In this document: positions 11,700-22,370 of the stretch, one piece after another
Layout of the letters: the number at the start of each line of letters is the position of its first letter
Position numbering within the stretch: the stretch's first letter is position 1
Assembly (NCBI GenBank): GCA_015179025.1
Contig: WHUX01000014.1
Coordinates: forward strand, 1-64,000
DNA from: Terfezia claveryi
Lineage: Eukaryota; Ascomycota; Pezizomycetes; Pezizales; Pezizaceae
Reading direction: 5' to 3'
DNA length: 64,000 nucleotides
The notes under the pieces: generated by a model
Databases searched by the model: none
The model's input: the letters and a program-made list of their open reading frames with translations, nothing else
Told to the model about the DNA's origin: nothing
Made by a program: the position numbers and the translations under genes

Positions 11700-13368
11700 C
11701 TAACTCCTCGGGTCATCATCTGTGCCCTCAGCGTCCTCATACTCGTCATCCTCGTCTTCAGCAATTGGGATGTCGCAAGTGGCGTCGTCAAACGGCCCCT
11801 CAATCTCCTCCACCTTCTTGCTTGGGGTAGCGTCGTCGGATGGAGATTTTCGAGGGACATGTTGGTTGGTCGGTCTTAAGGCCTTGTATAAAGGACGAGA
11901 TAGCTTAATGGACCCTTTTGGGGGACTTGGTGGAAAAGTTTTGGAAACGGCGAAACTGGTTCTTCTAGGATATCGCACCTTGGAGGTGCTCCTCGTTACT
12001 CTCCCAGTTCCAAGGGGGGCCCCTGCCAACCCAGTGTTATGCCCTGAGGGTCCAGCATGTGAAGAAGCCTTCGCCATAGGTCCTGAGGGTGCTTGCGCTG
12101 GCCTTTTGCCCTTGTCAACCGATTGGTCCTTGGATACAGCCTTTCCTTTGCCTTTGTCCACGGCTTTTGCTGGTCCTTTGTGTAGAGCCTTCGAGAATTT
12201 ACAATTTGATTTTGTCAGTGCAAATGGACACGGGGCGGAGTGGTGATGAAGATGGATTATTAATTTTACTAACCTTTGCTCTTTTATTCTCTGGTTCCGT
12301 CGGACTCTCACTGCTACTTGCGATTCTGCGCCTAGGTCTTTTCGAACGCGTGACTTGCGCTGGATCCTGGTTGTCCTGAGAATCTTCCTCAGGGGGTTCC
12401 AATTCACATTGAATATCTATGAGATATTCTTCTCTATGTCGTCCGAAAAGCCAATGCACGTGCTCATTGTTGAGGAGTTTTTGGTACATGTGATCACCAT
12501 TCGCCCTGATTCGTGAACCCCAGAACGCATCAACTTGCCTATCCAAGGGCTTCCAGTCGGCAGCTGCGTTATGTAAAGCTTGTAACGTGTGATCGTCTAC
12601 AGTCACGACCTTTGACCGCTGCCATTTCCAACCAAAAGCCGCGAAAATGAACCCACCAGGATATGGATAGGGATTCCTAGTGTCTAGTCTGGGACAAATC
12701 ATATGCATTATCGCACTGTTTGGTTGTCCTCCGCCTTGAGGAGGAGCACCAACAGGGCGATAAGCGGTCGCAGGTGCCCATAGTCCCCCAAGCCGTTTGG
12801 ACAACCGTGCTAAAAGATCTGCATTTGCTTGGGAACCACTTGTTTTCTGACCCAGCGCACCCTTTTTGGTTTTGTTCGGAGATAACAACACGATGCTCTG
12901 TTTCGGACTGCCAAGGTCCGGTGGCTTATCAGAAAGAGCTGGGGGCGGGTCCCTGGGATATTGGGCGGCATGAGCCGCCTCTGCACTGCTAATTGCTTGA
13001 TCACGAGCTGTTTCCCCACTACGAACCTTTTTGGCTATATCCTGACATAACATATTCACGGCATGAATGATTTCCTTATCTGTGCAATAGTTTATCTTCC
13101 CTCTAGGAGCCATTGTCGGCAAGCCGGCAGCATGCCAGTGCAAAGTCGACCAGCGGTCGGTACCTGCCCTTTGAGGTCCGAATATTCCTGTCTCCCTCAT
13201 GAGTTGTGCGACGTCTCTTCTCCAAAGCCCATACAGACTTGCAGGGATATCTGTGTCAAAAAACCCTGCAACGCCCGCATATCCTCGATTCGTGAGAGTG
13301 ATTGGATCATCGCCGGAGTGTTCATCTGCGGATGCATTTCCTTTCGCGGGGTTTTTTTTTGGTGGCAT
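11700..13368 (-). CDS. Unknown 527-aa nuclear-type protein in the Plavaka element
   Basis: Two exons, 13368-12274 and 12188-11700, are joined by an 85-bp intron (donor GTTAGT, branch-like ACTGAC), phase 0 at both sides, giving 527 aa. The start MPPKKNPAKGN is basic. Residues 25-110 hold a tryptophan-containing region (LYGLWRRD, WSTLHWHAAGLPTM). A second ordered region around 210-305 contains GGFIFAAFGWKWQ and HVHWLFGRHREEYL. The C-terminal half is low complexity with many K, P, S and G residues and an acidic tail (DEDDEYEDAEGTDDD). I do not recognise a family. Basic patches suggest nucleic-acid binding, which is inference. It shares the element with the transposase and the DUF6532-like gene, so it may be a transposon accessory protein. 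Confidence 0.65.
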
Positions 13369-13908
13369 CGATGATCGTCTACATCCAGTTAGTGGTGATC
13401 CTAGTCTAGTCGCTCAGTGTCCGTACCAGAGAAACACAATCTAAAGAAATTTCGTTCCTGTATCTAGTTAGCGAAAATCCAGCTAAGTTGTCCTAACATG
13501 GCAATTACCACGTTTAGGGTGAATATTATTCCGTGGTTAGAAAAAATCAACAAATGGCCTCTTACAATCCAAAGATGATATACAGAGTCAAACCCTGAAT
13601 GAATGAATATTTGATTCCTGTATCTAGTCAGCAAAAATCCCAGTATGGACTCTCGGGGTCTGTACAAGGTGTTATTCTATACGAAATTGTGGGAGGAAGG
13701 TATTGTGAGGTTTCGGCTCAGAGACATAGATACACTTTAATATAGGTGGTTAGTTTGGCATAAAGAATTCTTTTTCGGATGAAGACATGGCAGGCCTGAA
13801 GCAAACAATCAAAGAAATGTATGCATATCCTATAAATGTAACAAAGCGCGTTGTCAATAACGCTACAAACCGAGCTTCTTTGTGACGTGAATATCCTTTG
13901 ATAAGAGC

Positions 13909-13926
13909 TTGTGCCAACCAGACTAT
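13909..13926 (+). mobile_element. Short TAGTCTGG-family insertion
   Basis: The 18-bp CTTGTGCCAACCAGACTA is identical to the insertion at 46839. The flanks TGATAAGAG and TGACAAGAC match at 7 of 9 positions and may be a decayed target duplication. Confidence 0.5.
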
Positions 13927-14050
13927 GACAAGACTAGACTAGACCCTGGTCACCTGAGTTTGACCATTGTTCTTGGCCATGGATTACGAGATCACGTGCT
14001 TGTGACAAAGCCAAGTAAGTCCTTTCCTGGTTACGAACCTAAAGATTCCC

Positions 14051-14120
14051 TAGTCTGGCTTGCACTAGCCCCTCCTTAAAGATTCCCCCTCCTGTGGAGG
14101 GTGTTGTGCCAACCAGACTA
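14051..14120. mobile_element. Full-length foldback member of the TAGTCTGG family
   Basis: It starts TAGTCTGGCTTGCACTA and ends GTGTTGTGCCAACCAGACTA, so the ends are imperfect inverted repeats. The motif AAAGATTCCC occurs three times: left of the unit, in its middle (about 14078) and right of it (14120-14130). The outer copies fit a target duplication of about 10-11 bp. The middle copy suggests that two half units were inserted in opposite orientation. Confidence 0.7.
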
Positions 14121-14808
14121 AAGATTCCCCACCTTCCAATTGAAAGAACATTTATAAACAATAGTCTGAACACGCGCAAGAGCATAATCATACTTGGTAA
14201 CATTTTATTGGACTCAATGAGCTCCTGATCGAGTCTAACCTTTTTGATCAGCACTTGATCAGCACAAAGCAAGTCCAATTTCCAAGAGGCCGCCAATTTC
14301 GGTCTGATACACAATTTTTAATGCATGCGTTCGGACATTCAGGAGTCCAAGCCGTACACCACAACCCGGCTTGGCACAATTGGGAGTAATTGACGCTGCC
14401 TAAAACCAGATTTTTTCCTGAAGAGTTTGTTCCCCAAGTGCATTTTGTTCATTGCTCACTGGCATATCACACAAATAATGGATACCAAACGACCGCCTGG
14501 ATGTATTCCCAGAATCACTTACTTTCGTTCTGGGACTTATAAGATCGATTATGTTTCCGCTCTTGGGGTCCAACCGGGGACGACATACCTACTACGATGG
14601 GAGTTTGATAGTCCACCTGGGATTGATCGATCAGGTTCTCAAGACTTACGCACGAGAGGGAACGAAGAGGGTCGTTCTTTGGACACTCAGGGGACTTGTG
14701 CAGCTTGTCGGAGTTCGTCACGTTTGTCTGAATAGTTGTACGTAAGAAGGGCCCCAGGGATGCTTCTGTACTGAGCTGACGCAGTGGATCCTTCTACTGT
14801 AGTATATT

Positions 14809-17800
14809 ATGCGGTGTCAATTTTGTGACTATCAGTTCAAGAAAGCAGGCTATTATGGTCGCCATCTGCGTAGCAAACACCGTGCGAAACAATTGGAATC
14901 GATTGCCATTGATAATGCACCACTCCCAGAGCAAAGTTCAACCGTCAAACGTCGCCGGCTGGGTAATTTGACCGGAGGAAATGCTCACCCCAGCAGACCG
15001 ATAGTTTCTTTGGATACCAACAATAATATTCTCGTCAGCATCGAAACACGAGACACTAGGGGGGAAGTACTGGACGCTCTGGATCCAGCTACATCTGTCG
15101 GACAGTGTCTTCCACCCAGCCTGCAGGTCGGACACGTTATACGTCAGTCATTATTCACTCATATTCGGGACCCGTCATGGAATCCATTGTCACCATTCAC
15201 GAATGCTTATGAATATAAGCTTGCCCGGTTCTTCCATGAGAGCAAAACTTCAATGCGACAGATTGACCGATTTTTCCACGATGAACTGCTCCCTATGGAT
15301 GCTTTCAGGACACTAGCAGTCGGGTACAAGTCTGGTTATACGTGGCGTAAGAAAATGCGTGGATTGGTAGACCAACCGGAGTGGCGGAATGGGACTGTGG
15401 ATTTTCACCTGCAAACAGGCGTCCAATTTTTTTATAGAGACGCTGTTGAGTGCATTCGGTATCTTCTCCGCCAGAAAGTGTACGCCCGGGATCTGGTATT
15501 CGCACCAAGGCGTGAGTTTGATCTACACGGCTCTAGAGTTTACACAGAGATGCATACGGCGGAATGGTGGTGGGATATGCAGGTATGTTTTTGACGGGAT
15601 AGTTACTACAAATTCGCTTTGTTACCAGACACTTACGAGCCACCAGATGACCCTACCCATTGGCACCACTCTCATACCTATCCTAATAACGTCCGATCAA
15701 ACATGCTTGACAAACTTTTCTGGGGATAAAAAATTGTGGCCGATTTTCATGAGTTTGGGAAACATTCCTTCTGATGTGCGAAACAAGCCGTCCAACCAAG
15801 CATGGATTCTGATAGCTCTGTTGCCAATTGGCCCTAAACGAACTAAGTCTCTGAGTGGATTTTCGGTTCAGGACCAGGAATATGATGCTTTAGAAACGCA
15901 ACACCGACTCATCGAACGAATATTAGCCCCCCTAGTCCAAGTTTTTAATGTGAGTTTCCGTCCGTCCAGCAGACGTTCTAGGGCTATCGCTGACTCATGA
16001 AAGGCCGGCGGATGTGAGATGGTCTGTGGGGACGAAAACATCCGGCGCTGTGTCCCTATTTTATCAGCATGGCTTGCAGATCACATGGAGAATGTTAATA
16101 TTCATTGCATCAAAGTCAACCGGTGTGCAATTTGCGTAGCGAGCCGAGATCAGCTTGGATTGTGGCCCAAACGACCGTATAGTGACCGTGATCATGCTGC
16201 CTATGAGCGTCTTTGGGAAGCTAGTGATAATGATGCGTAAGTTGTAACTGGATAAATATTGCTGGAGGAGGTAACTAATTTAAGTATGTGCCAAACAGAT
16301 TAGCTAAAGCAGATGTTAAACCGATCCAGAATGCACTTTGGGGCCTCCCAAATGTCCACCCACCAACAATAGTCCGAGCAGATATACTTCATAATATACT
16401 TTTAGGAGTCCAAAAGAATATTATGGATTGGGTGCAGGGGTTTTTGGGGAAACATAAACGCCTTCCCGTTTTCGACGAAATATGGGGCAGTTTACCACCA
16501 TATCCAGGGTTTAACCCGCCAAAGAAGCAATATCGCCAAATCACAATGTGGAGTGGTACGGAAATGCGAGGGGTAGGAAGAGTAATACTTGCGTGTTTTA
16601 CAGCCGCCATGCGTCGAGAGGAGGACACCAGTCGTCTACCGCCTGCTGCTCAGAGTGATTTGAAAATTGCTATTCGAGCTATTCGCGCCCTATCGGATTT
16701 CTGTCTGATTGCCCAATATCGAAGTCACACACCGGAGACCATCAAATATATGTCTAAGTACCTGGAGGATTTCCACAAGTACAAACATGTCTTTGCAGAA
16801 TTTCGTGCTTCTAAGTCAGATCACAAGCGAGCTAAAGGAGCGTCTAAAGATATGGCTGCTTCTCAGGCTCGTCAAAGCACGATTTCCAGTTATTTTGAAG
16901 TCACTGCAAGGAAGAAGGCAAAGGAAGCATCTGTAAATCGACAAGAACGGCAAAACTTGGTACAGGAGATTCTAGGCCAAGCGACATTCAACTACCCAAA
17001 GTTGCACTTGCTAACACATTATGCTGAACAAGTTGTACGTTTTGGAACGCTACCCCAGTTTTCTACCGAGATTACGGAGGCCCTTCACAAGCCCCTGAAA
17101 GACGCTTATCGCCGCTCGAATAGAGTTGACGCCAGTTCGCAGGTTCTAGATAGTCATGCGAGGGAAGGTGCATTTAAGATGTTAGAGTTGAATTTGTGTG
17201 CGTGGGATAAGGAGTTAAATTTGGGAAGTGATATTAAGAGCCTGGTGGCAACGTTGGAGAAAAGCAACCCCGGTAAAAAAGTGAAACCCCGAAATCCGGT
17301 ATTGCGAGGGCGGAAGCAGGCTCAGAGTGGTAGTCCGGAGACGCTCACAACCCTGGCGAGCATACTGAGGATCCCGAACTTGGTGTCGAAGTTCCAGGAG
17401 TACATGAGATTGAATGGTAATTCAGAGGGGATGGGAGGGGACATTGGGCAGATAGGAAGGTACCGGGGAGAATACTTCGATAGCATTGCGGTTCCAGTTC
17501 AACAATTTCAGGGGGATGGCACCGAAATACATCACGTGCGATGGACTGGTAATCAGGGATTCCGAAAGACAGGAGATGTGCGAGCGGATTGGGTTTGGGT
17601 TCGGCGGAGACCAAGATGCGAAAACTCCAATGGTAAACTGGATGGGAGGACGGTGGGGAGGTTAGAAGGGGTGTTCAGGGTATGGGACGGGATACAGGGT
17701 GAACATGAGGTAGCATACGTAAGGTTAATGCAGGTAAAGGGTCCAAGGAGACCACATAGTGAGGAAGGGATGATACGAATGGAATTCAGGGACGAGCAAC

Positions 17801-17928
17801 TCGATATGCATTTTGTAAGAATTTCAGATATAGAGGGGATGGCTCATCTGATACCATTGGAGAAGGGGAGGGTCTGGTTGGTGAACAACAGGATAGATTT
17901 CAGTACGTGGAATGAGTTGTATGAATAG
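14809..17928 (+). CDS. Plavaka-type transposase
   Basis: The four exons 14809-15582, 15629-15949, 16004-16236 and 16299-17928 are separated by introns of 46, 54 and 62 bp and join in frame to 985 aa. The N-terminus is a C2H2 zinc finger (CQFCDYQF ... HLRSKH). Family landmarks follow in order: PLSPFTNAYEYKLARFF, a CIRYLLRQ...FAPRREF block, EMHTAEWWW, a TSDQTCLTNFSGDKK block with a candidate catalytic Asp, CGDENIRRCVPIL, a HLLTHYAEQVVRFG block, and EALHKPLKDAYRRSN with a candidate Glu. This order is that of Plavaka transposases, CACTA-related cut-and-paste enzymes known best from Agaricomycetes. No stop or frameshift is present. It would cut at the CATCAGGAACGA ends of this element. Confidence 0.88.
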
Positions 17929-18319
17929 AATTGAATTAGTTGTGATCTAAAAATCAGAATTCTCAGTGTGATTGTTTGTGGATGCAGTATGAGCGGGGAC
18001 ATTGTGAAGGTCTAAGTTAAGATGGTGAGAGTCCAGGATGAGTACAACAGATCTGCGCCCTGGTGGTAACGGCGCGAGGGCGGTCAGGATCTAGATGAGG
18101 ACCGGGCATTGTCAGGACGCCTGGTGACCCCTTGCGGCGAAACCTGAAGCACTCAGCGCCGGGGCGTCAGACTACATCTTTCAACGCTGGGGCGTCAGAC
18201 TACAACCAGTTGCGCCGTGGTGACGAAACGTCCTGGAGGCATCAGGCGCCCAGCTAGCAGGCAAATATCGTCAGGGCGCTTGGTGATGGTGTTGCGGCGT
18301 AAGAAAATCGTTCCTGATG
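17929..18319. repeat. Right subterminal region of the Plavaka element
   Basis: This stretch is GC-rich with repeated GGGGCGTCAGACTAC (about 18163 and 18190) and GCGCC-type motifs, ending in TCGTTCCTGATG, the complement of the left end. It contains no coding region. Confidence 0.6.
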
Positions 18320-18605
18320 TATGTGACAATAGCTATGGTCAATTAGAGACCTTTCGCACTTTCATCTAGACCAACTGGCACCCCGGCCACACCCCTGCTA
18401 CACCCTGGTCAATGCAACAGCTATGGCTCAACACTTCATTCAGATCTTACGAGTGATCTAGCATAGCTCAAGAACCACGGTTTCCTTATCTACAACTTTG
18501 ACGGTAGAATTCTCAACAACCACAACCTCTCCTAACCTATCTAAGCTACCTGCTTCATCGCTAAGATACCCTTTATTTGTTTCTATAGGCTAAGTGAAAA
18601 ACCAA

Positions 18606-19524
18606 ATGCTAGAAGAGCTAGAAATAGGAGGTTCCGCAGTGGTAGAAGAGATGGTGGCTACAGTGGTGGAAGTAGTCGAGGAAAAAGTGGAGGAAGTGCT
18701 TGAACCGCAGGAAACAAAAAAGATCAAATGGCAACTATGGCAAGACCGGCTACTAGCAAAGCAGGTCCTTGCTGAGGATCCCTTTGGAAGTGCGAGGGGT
18801 CAGACTTTAAAATCATAGGAGGCTATATCAGATGCGCTGGCATTGATAAAGCCAGTGGCTATCATTTGATCTGCTGCTGCTTGCAAAAATCGATGTGGAG
18901 CTTTAATCAAAGCACATAAGGTAGAGAGCTCATTCTTCAGAAGTACTGTTTATACTAATATGTATCTATATATATAAATAGGCCGAAAACTCACTATCTC
19001 TTCAGAAAACTGGAACCGATGAAGAGGTTTCTAACTATACTCGAGATATGGATGAAATCTTAATTCGGTCAGAGCAACAAGCCCGTGATCCCACAGTTAA
19101 GGCAGAAGCTAAGCGTAAGCTTGAAAAATTGGAAGATGATGGGAAAAAGATAAGGGATGAAGCAATAAGAGGTCAGGCTAAATTGAATTCAGTTGGGAAA
19201 GAGAAGGCAAAGGAAAAGCGGCAGAAGAGGAATAATGAGTTGCAGGCACTACAAGATTTATTGGAACAGTTGAAAAAGCAGGAAGTTGAGGAGAAAGTCT
19301 TGTTGGAGACCATGCGAAAGGAGGAGTCCGAATTTAGAGTGACTTTACTATAACAAAGTCAGCGTACAGAAGCATCTATGAATTCATTAGTTGCCGAACT
19401 TCAACGAGACAGAGAAAAAAGAGCACAGGAATATCGGGAACTCTTACTAGCATTGCTTGCTACTGTACAATGTCAAGGTTCAGGGTCTTCAAGTTCTAGT
19501 TCATTGGGTTCAAAATCATCTTGA
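18606..19524 (+). pseudogene. Myb/SANT-like accessory protein of the Harbinger element
   Basis: Exon 1 encodes an acidic start followed by a Myb-like stretch (KWQLWQDRLLAKQVLAEDPF). A stop (TAG) then replaces the tryptophan expected before EAISDAL, and a second stop (TGA) follows IKPVAII. An intron near 18920-18981 restores the frame to a coiled-coil region rich in K, E and Q (DMDEILIRSEQQARD onward), with a further TAA at 19351. In Harbinger elements such a protein helps the transposase enter the nucleus and bind DNA. The changes are G-to-A or C-to-T, consistent with RIP-like decay. Its 3' end overlaps the transposase end by about 50 bp. Confidence 0.75.
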
Positions 19525-20603
19525 CTTTGGAAGTAGTCCTCTAATACTGGTGGATATACTTGGTATGGTCCATCAAAGTATTTGCCGATTTGATTTTCAT
19601 TTAAACAGGTATGTGCATTATATAATATAGTAGCAGTAATGAATTGTGGTCCAAGTTTTTGTTGAAGTGATCGCTGATTTGGACTGAAACTTAGGAAGGA
19701 AAAGAGCTGTTGTCCTATATCTTTGAATACCCACTCTACTACAATTCGTACCGAAGACATTTGTTTGTTGAACTCTTGTTGCTCTGGTATTAGGGAAGCA
19801 CCTTGATATGGAGATAAAAGATGTCGAGAGATGCCATAGGCAGGGTCACCATATATTTGGAGAGGTATATTATTGGTAGTATGTGAATATTATTCTAGGT
19901 ATCTTTGAATTCCACTTTCTTACCAAAGATGTGCATCATTTCGACGTCCCTCTACTAGTCCAAATAGATGAGCTATAAGTCCATCTGGTGCTACTACTGT
20001 ATGGTATTTAAGACAATGCTTTCTTTTCTAACCATTATAACATGTTCTCTGATAACGTAAAGGTCGTGCAATTTGTCGAATAGTCCCATCGATAAACCCC
20101 CAGCATGTTGAAAGAAGACACTGGTTTTTATCATGAATAGCTTTGGCATAAGCTGATAGACGTTCTGGTGTGAAAAAGTGATGATTAAACTCAAGTAAAA
20201 ACTTCCACTTGCATACTATAAAGTCTAGCAATATATTCGTAATCTTAGAAACCCATTCTACTTGCCATCCAAACTTCAAAGCTAGGTCAGATAACCTATT
20301 AGGATATGCAAGCCGTACAAGTAGTATACACAGACCAGTTCTAGCATCTTGTATAATCCTATTTCGTCCCTTTATAGGATCTGGTATTTGTAATACTACC
20401 ACTAGGTGCTGAACCTCCTGTTGTGTAAACCGAAAGTAGGTTCTCCACACCTCATTAGACAATTCATCTAAGTTAAGGGGCCCTTCTTCTCGTAGTTGAC
20501 CCTTCCACTGAATTGACTTTTGCTGTATTTTCACTTGCGCCTTTAGTATCCAGTGCTGAATTCTCAACCGCTGGATTCGATATTGTTGGAGCTGATTTCG
20601 CAT
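19473..20603 (-). pseudogene. HARBI1-like DDE transposase
   Basis: The frame from the ATG at 20603 carries a helix-turn-helix-like block (RLAYPNRLSDLALKFG), then FIDGTIRQIARP with the first catalytic Asp, a block ending GRRNDAHLW with the second Asp, IYGDPAYG, and RIVVEWVF with the Glu. These are the landmarks of DDE_Tnp_4 (PIF/Harbinger) transposases. Three in-frame stops at about 20028, 19918 and 19891 interrupt it, one just before the second Asp block. Total length with stops is about 376 codons, near family size. Dead as read. Confidence 0.82.
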
Positions 20604-20817
20604 GATAGTTTACATGTTTGTTGTTTGTTTACTCAGGTCTGTAACCCCTTACATTTGTTTACTCTTATGTTACTAAGAGCTTGAGCTACACTACCTAGTT
20701 GCGAAAGGTCTTTCATACTGATCTGGATTATACCCCGGCTACCCCCCTTGCACCCCCCCTGAACCCCCCCGGTCACCTGAAGTTGCCACATCTACAAAAA
20801 TTGTGCGAAAGGTCTCT

Positions 20818-22370
20818 ATTAAGCTTATACTGACGACGTCCCAACTGAACCCTGCCCTCGGTATCAGGGTTGTGATGTGGGTCCACTTTTCGAAATCTCT
20901 GGTAATGTATTCGATAGAACATACAAAATTCTGTCTATACACCTAGTAAGGGACTTTTCACATACAAATTAGGTAAGTTAGTTCGTTACCCGGTCGAATA
21001 CGTTGTCCCCTGTTCCTCTGGTATCTCTAATAGCGTGCCGGTCTGGTTGTACAAAGTATATCCAAAGTATCTTGAACGTTGGTACTCATACGGCAGTTAC
21101 TCCTCAGTTCCGTCTAGCCTAGTCTCGTGCCCTGTTCCATCGAGCGAACAACCTTCTAGTCTGATCTCTTCGAGACTATGTATTCTCATCTCTCCGGTCT
21201 TAACCGAGATGCATTCTTGGATTGCATATGGTACACAGGTAGTCAGCCACATGTGATGGCTGCAGCTAAAATATTCCTGTATTTCTGGTGAGTGTCTACA
21301 CCCGAAGAACCCGCGCACCGGAGCATGGTTGGAAATAATTATCGGGGTCAAGGTGAAAACATAAAATTCTTGCGAGGAATTACATTTGCTCTATACATTT
21401 GTTGCTGGTCAACTACTTTCGAAGACGAGATGTGAGAGCTGCAGTCTGCTGCGGACAAGTGAGCTCATGACCATGACTTTTGCCGGATGCCGGTAGGTGG
21501 GATGATCTAGAGTTCCTCGGATTACTGATGGCTCGTAGTCTGGTTGATTGCTCTAAAAGAACTCCAGATAAACAAATTCATATCTACTCTATTTACGTTA
21601 GTTTACTCCTTCATCTCCTATATTGCTCTAGTAGAATCCTGCCACCGAATAGTAATGTAGCTTGACCCAAGATCCAGACTATTTACCACTCACTGGATCA
21701 GATATGTACATACATAGGCAAGCCGTGAGGTGATGATCAAAGGACGTCACGAGCAGTGTTAGCCAATTTTAGGGTATTAAGTTCAAGAAGCAAATATTTG
21801 ATACGGTATATATATATATATATACGTTATAACTACTCATACACGAGCACCTCCTTTTTGGTAGTCAGGGTAATTGACATGCTGGTTTAGCAGCGTCAAT
21901 GAAAATGTCCTGGAGCCTTTTGTGTATATACACCTGAGCTGGGGAGACTAATCTAACAAATTTGAATTGTTGATATTTACAGTATTATATATTTATGGCC
22001 TATATGCTTACATTCTGGTGGATTGGTTGATCACGTAATGAGAACACGGGGTAAGAGAAGTAGTACTTCTTATTACCCTGAACTTACTCTTACACAAAAT
22101 GGCAAGCCAGATGCATAGGTCGCATCGATGGTAAGTTAGCGCCAGTATACCGTATCGACTGCACGAGCGACAATCTTTTATTGCCAAGCACAATATGTAA
22201 CGCTGTTAATACTGCACGATACTCCTAGTAATACAATCACAACTTAAATTAAATAAATCAAAAAACACTCCGTCTCAAATCCCTCCTACATATCTACCAA
22301 CATGGTCACATCTTCCTCCATCCAAATATCGTCAACCCTCCGCAATACCCTCTTGGAAAGTAGAAGTACC
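20818..22370. other. Intergenic region between the transposon nest and SSR4
   Basis: I see no supported gene. It contains an (AT)n tract near 21806-21826, a possible TAGTCTGGTTGA remnant at about 21536, and the 3' flank of SSR4. All open frames are short and lack recognisable features. Confidence 0.6.

Larger units (their letters stand above)
13369..14808. promoter_or_regulatory. Divergent intergenic region inside the Plavaka element
   Basis: This 1.4-kb gap separates the minus-strand 527-aa gene from the plus-strand transposase, so it should hold both promoters. It also contains a direct repeat of about 27 bp (ATTCCTGTATCTAGT and following) near 13453 and 13615, plus insertions of the TAGTCTGG foldback family at about 13911 and 14051-14120. 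No other gene is supported. Confidence 0.5.
8392..18319 (+). mobile_element. Plavaka-type (CACTA-like) DNA transposon with two extra genes
   Basis: The left end CATCAGGAACGA (8392-8403) is exactly reverse-complemented at 18308-18319, and both ends are flanked by TA (8390-8391 and 18320-18321). GC-rich subterminal regions with shared short motifs sit at both ends, as in CACTA-like elements. Inside are an intact Plavaka-type transposase on the plus strand and two minus-strand genes. No stop or frameshift interrupts the transposase, so this is the youngest large element in the nest. The TA duplication is short, so the boundary rests mainly on the 12-bp TIR and its exact position at the end of the LTR. 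Confidence 0.75.
18345..20817. mobile_element. PIF/Harbinger-like element, two genes, decayed
   Basis: Perfect 15-bp terminal inverted repeats (AGAGACCTTTCGCAC) bound a 2,473-bp element flanked by ATT on both sides, a 3-bp duplication as expected for the superfamily. A related inner repeat lies near 20703. Two convergent genes are inside: a Myb/SANT-like DNA-binding protein (plus) and a HARBI1-like DDE transposase (minus). Both carry premature stops. Confidence 0.85.

Noticed and set aside
11722..12379. Plus-strand ORFs of 174 and 96 aa opposite the 527-aa gene
   Set aside because: They are shadows of the spliced minus-strand gene, whose intron and phase fit well.
13200..17928. Plavaka region as a KDZ-type element with TET/JBP genes
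   Set aside because: None of the encoded proteins shows the HxD...H pattern of a TET/JBP dioxygenase, and the transposase landmarks are those of Plavaka.
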